From the NCBI GenBank assembly GCA_018969015.1, contig JAGWZE010000011.1, positions 1-64,000 on the forward strand: 64,000 bases of DNA, in the 5' to 3' direction. The first letter of the stretch is position 1; each line of letters begins with the position of its first letter. Under the pieces are notes generated by a model, which had not been told where the DNA came from, made no database searches, and worked only from the letters and a program-made list of their open reading frames with translations. Shown here one piece after another: positions 63,429 through 64,000 of this stretch. The position numbers and the translations under genes are program-made. Source of the DNA: Alphaproteobacteria bacterium. Lineage in GTDB: Bacteria > Pseudomonadota > Alphaproteobacteria > Caulobacterales > Aquidulcibacteraceae.

Positions 63429-64000
63429 ATGGCCGAACTGCTGCTCGAATTCTTCTCCGAGGAAATCCCCGCCCGCATGCAGGCGCGCGCCGAGGCCGAT
63501 CTCGAGCGCCTGCTGATGGACAAGCTTACCGGCGCCGGCCTGCTGCCGGAGGCGGTGAAGGCGTTCGCCGGTCCCCGCCGCCTCGCGGCCGTGGTCGACG
63601 GGCTGCCGGCCCGCTCGCCCGACATCGCCGAGGAGCGCAAGGGCCCGCGCGTCGGCGCGCCGGAGGCCGCGATCCAGGGATTCTTGAAGAGCGCCGGCCT
63701 CGCCTCGATCGATGAGGCCGAGATCGTCGAGGACAAGAAAGGCGCGAGCTACGTCGCCAAGATCCGAAAGCCCGGCCGGCCCACGCCCGAGATCGTCGCC
63801 CAGATCGTGCCGGAGATCGTGCGCGCGTTCCCGTGGCCGAAATCGATGCGCAGCGCCGATCAGGACCTTTACTGGGTGCGGCCGCTGCAGCGCATCGTCT
63901 GTGCGTTCGATGGCGAGGCCGTGCCCGTCGAGCTGCCCGGCGTCGCGAGCGGGCGCACCACCAGCGGCCATCGTTTCCACGCGCCGGCGCCGTTCGAGGT
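63429..64000 (+). CDS. glyS: Glycyl-tRNA synthetase beta subunit, 3' end outside the window
   Basis: The first 190 residues of GlyS: '[33 protein letters not shown]' is the family start, and '[46 protein letters not shown]' and '[25 protein letters not shown]' follow. The beta subunit binds tRNA-Gly in the alpha2-beta2 synthetase; the alpha gene (glyQ) is not in the window upstream. The frame is open to the last base. Divergent from the F0 operon. Confidence 0.94.
   Translation, partial: MAELLLEFFSEEIPARMQARAEADLERLLMDKLTGAGLLPEAVKAFAGPRRLAAVVDGLPARSPDIAEERKGPRVGAPEAAIQGFLKSAGLASIDEAEIVEDKKGASYVAKIRKPGRPTPEIVAQIVPEIVRAFPWPKSMRSADQDLYWVRPLQRIVCAFDGEAVPVELPGVASGRTTSGHRFHAPAPFE

Overview
The window is one gene-dense, GC-rich piece of an alphaproteobacterial chromosome that carries the edge of a photosynthesis gene cluster. 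The placement rests on the order ppsR / bchG-bch2-bchP, an F0 ATP synthase operon atpI-atpB-atpE-atpF'-atpF, a methionine synthase split into two proteins, a glycine decarboxylase P protein split into two subunits, the ethylmalonyl-CoA pathway enzyme Mcd, and palindromic extragenic repeats. A purple non-sulfur or aerobic anoxygenic phototroph fits; I cannot fix the order or genus from the sequence.

Layout. 1-5.5 kb: end of the photosynthesis cluster (PpsR repressor, late bacteriochlorophyll genes, tspO). 5.5-13 kb: mostly minus-strand housekeeping and transport genes (type III CoA-transferase, Dps, an MFS carrier, LysR regulator, TrxB, MlaC and MlaA). 13.1-19.4 kb: a one-carbon/methionine operon, an ArsR-methyltransferase fusion followed by metF, the homocysteine half of MetH, a vapBC toxin-antitoxin pair, and the cobalamin half of MetH. 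19.4-24.7 kb: two CHAP-domain paralogues (one broken by an amber codon), mcd and small genes. 24.7-35 kb: aminopeptidase P, PrmA, two near-identical cassettes for 30-residue membrane microproteins, XRE regulator, M20 peptidase, chagasin-like inhibitor, Rieske oxygenase. 35-55 kb: lipoproteins, tandem thioesterases, a subtilisin autotransporter lipoprotein, an FMO-TetR-esterase-quinone reductase cluster, an LLM monooxygenase, an alcohol dehydrogenase, an OmpR/histidine kinase pair and a dienoyl-CoA reductase-like SDR. 55.7-60.4 kb: tandem glycine riboswitch and gcvT-gcvH-gcvPA-gcvPB. 60.7-64 kb: F0 ATP synthase genes on the minus strand and the start of glyS.

The least familiar material is (i) the duplicated microprotein cassettes at about 27.6 and 30.1 kb, each with a Crp-type palindrome at exactly the same distance (centre -41.5) from a TAGGGT -10 element; (ii) vapBC inside the split metH operon, whose operator shares a 12-mer with the sequence around the first codons of the operon's regulator; and (iii) a CHAP gene interrupted by a single in-frame TAG beside an intact paralogue. 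No tRNA, rRNA, CRISPR array, insertion sequence or prophage was recognised.
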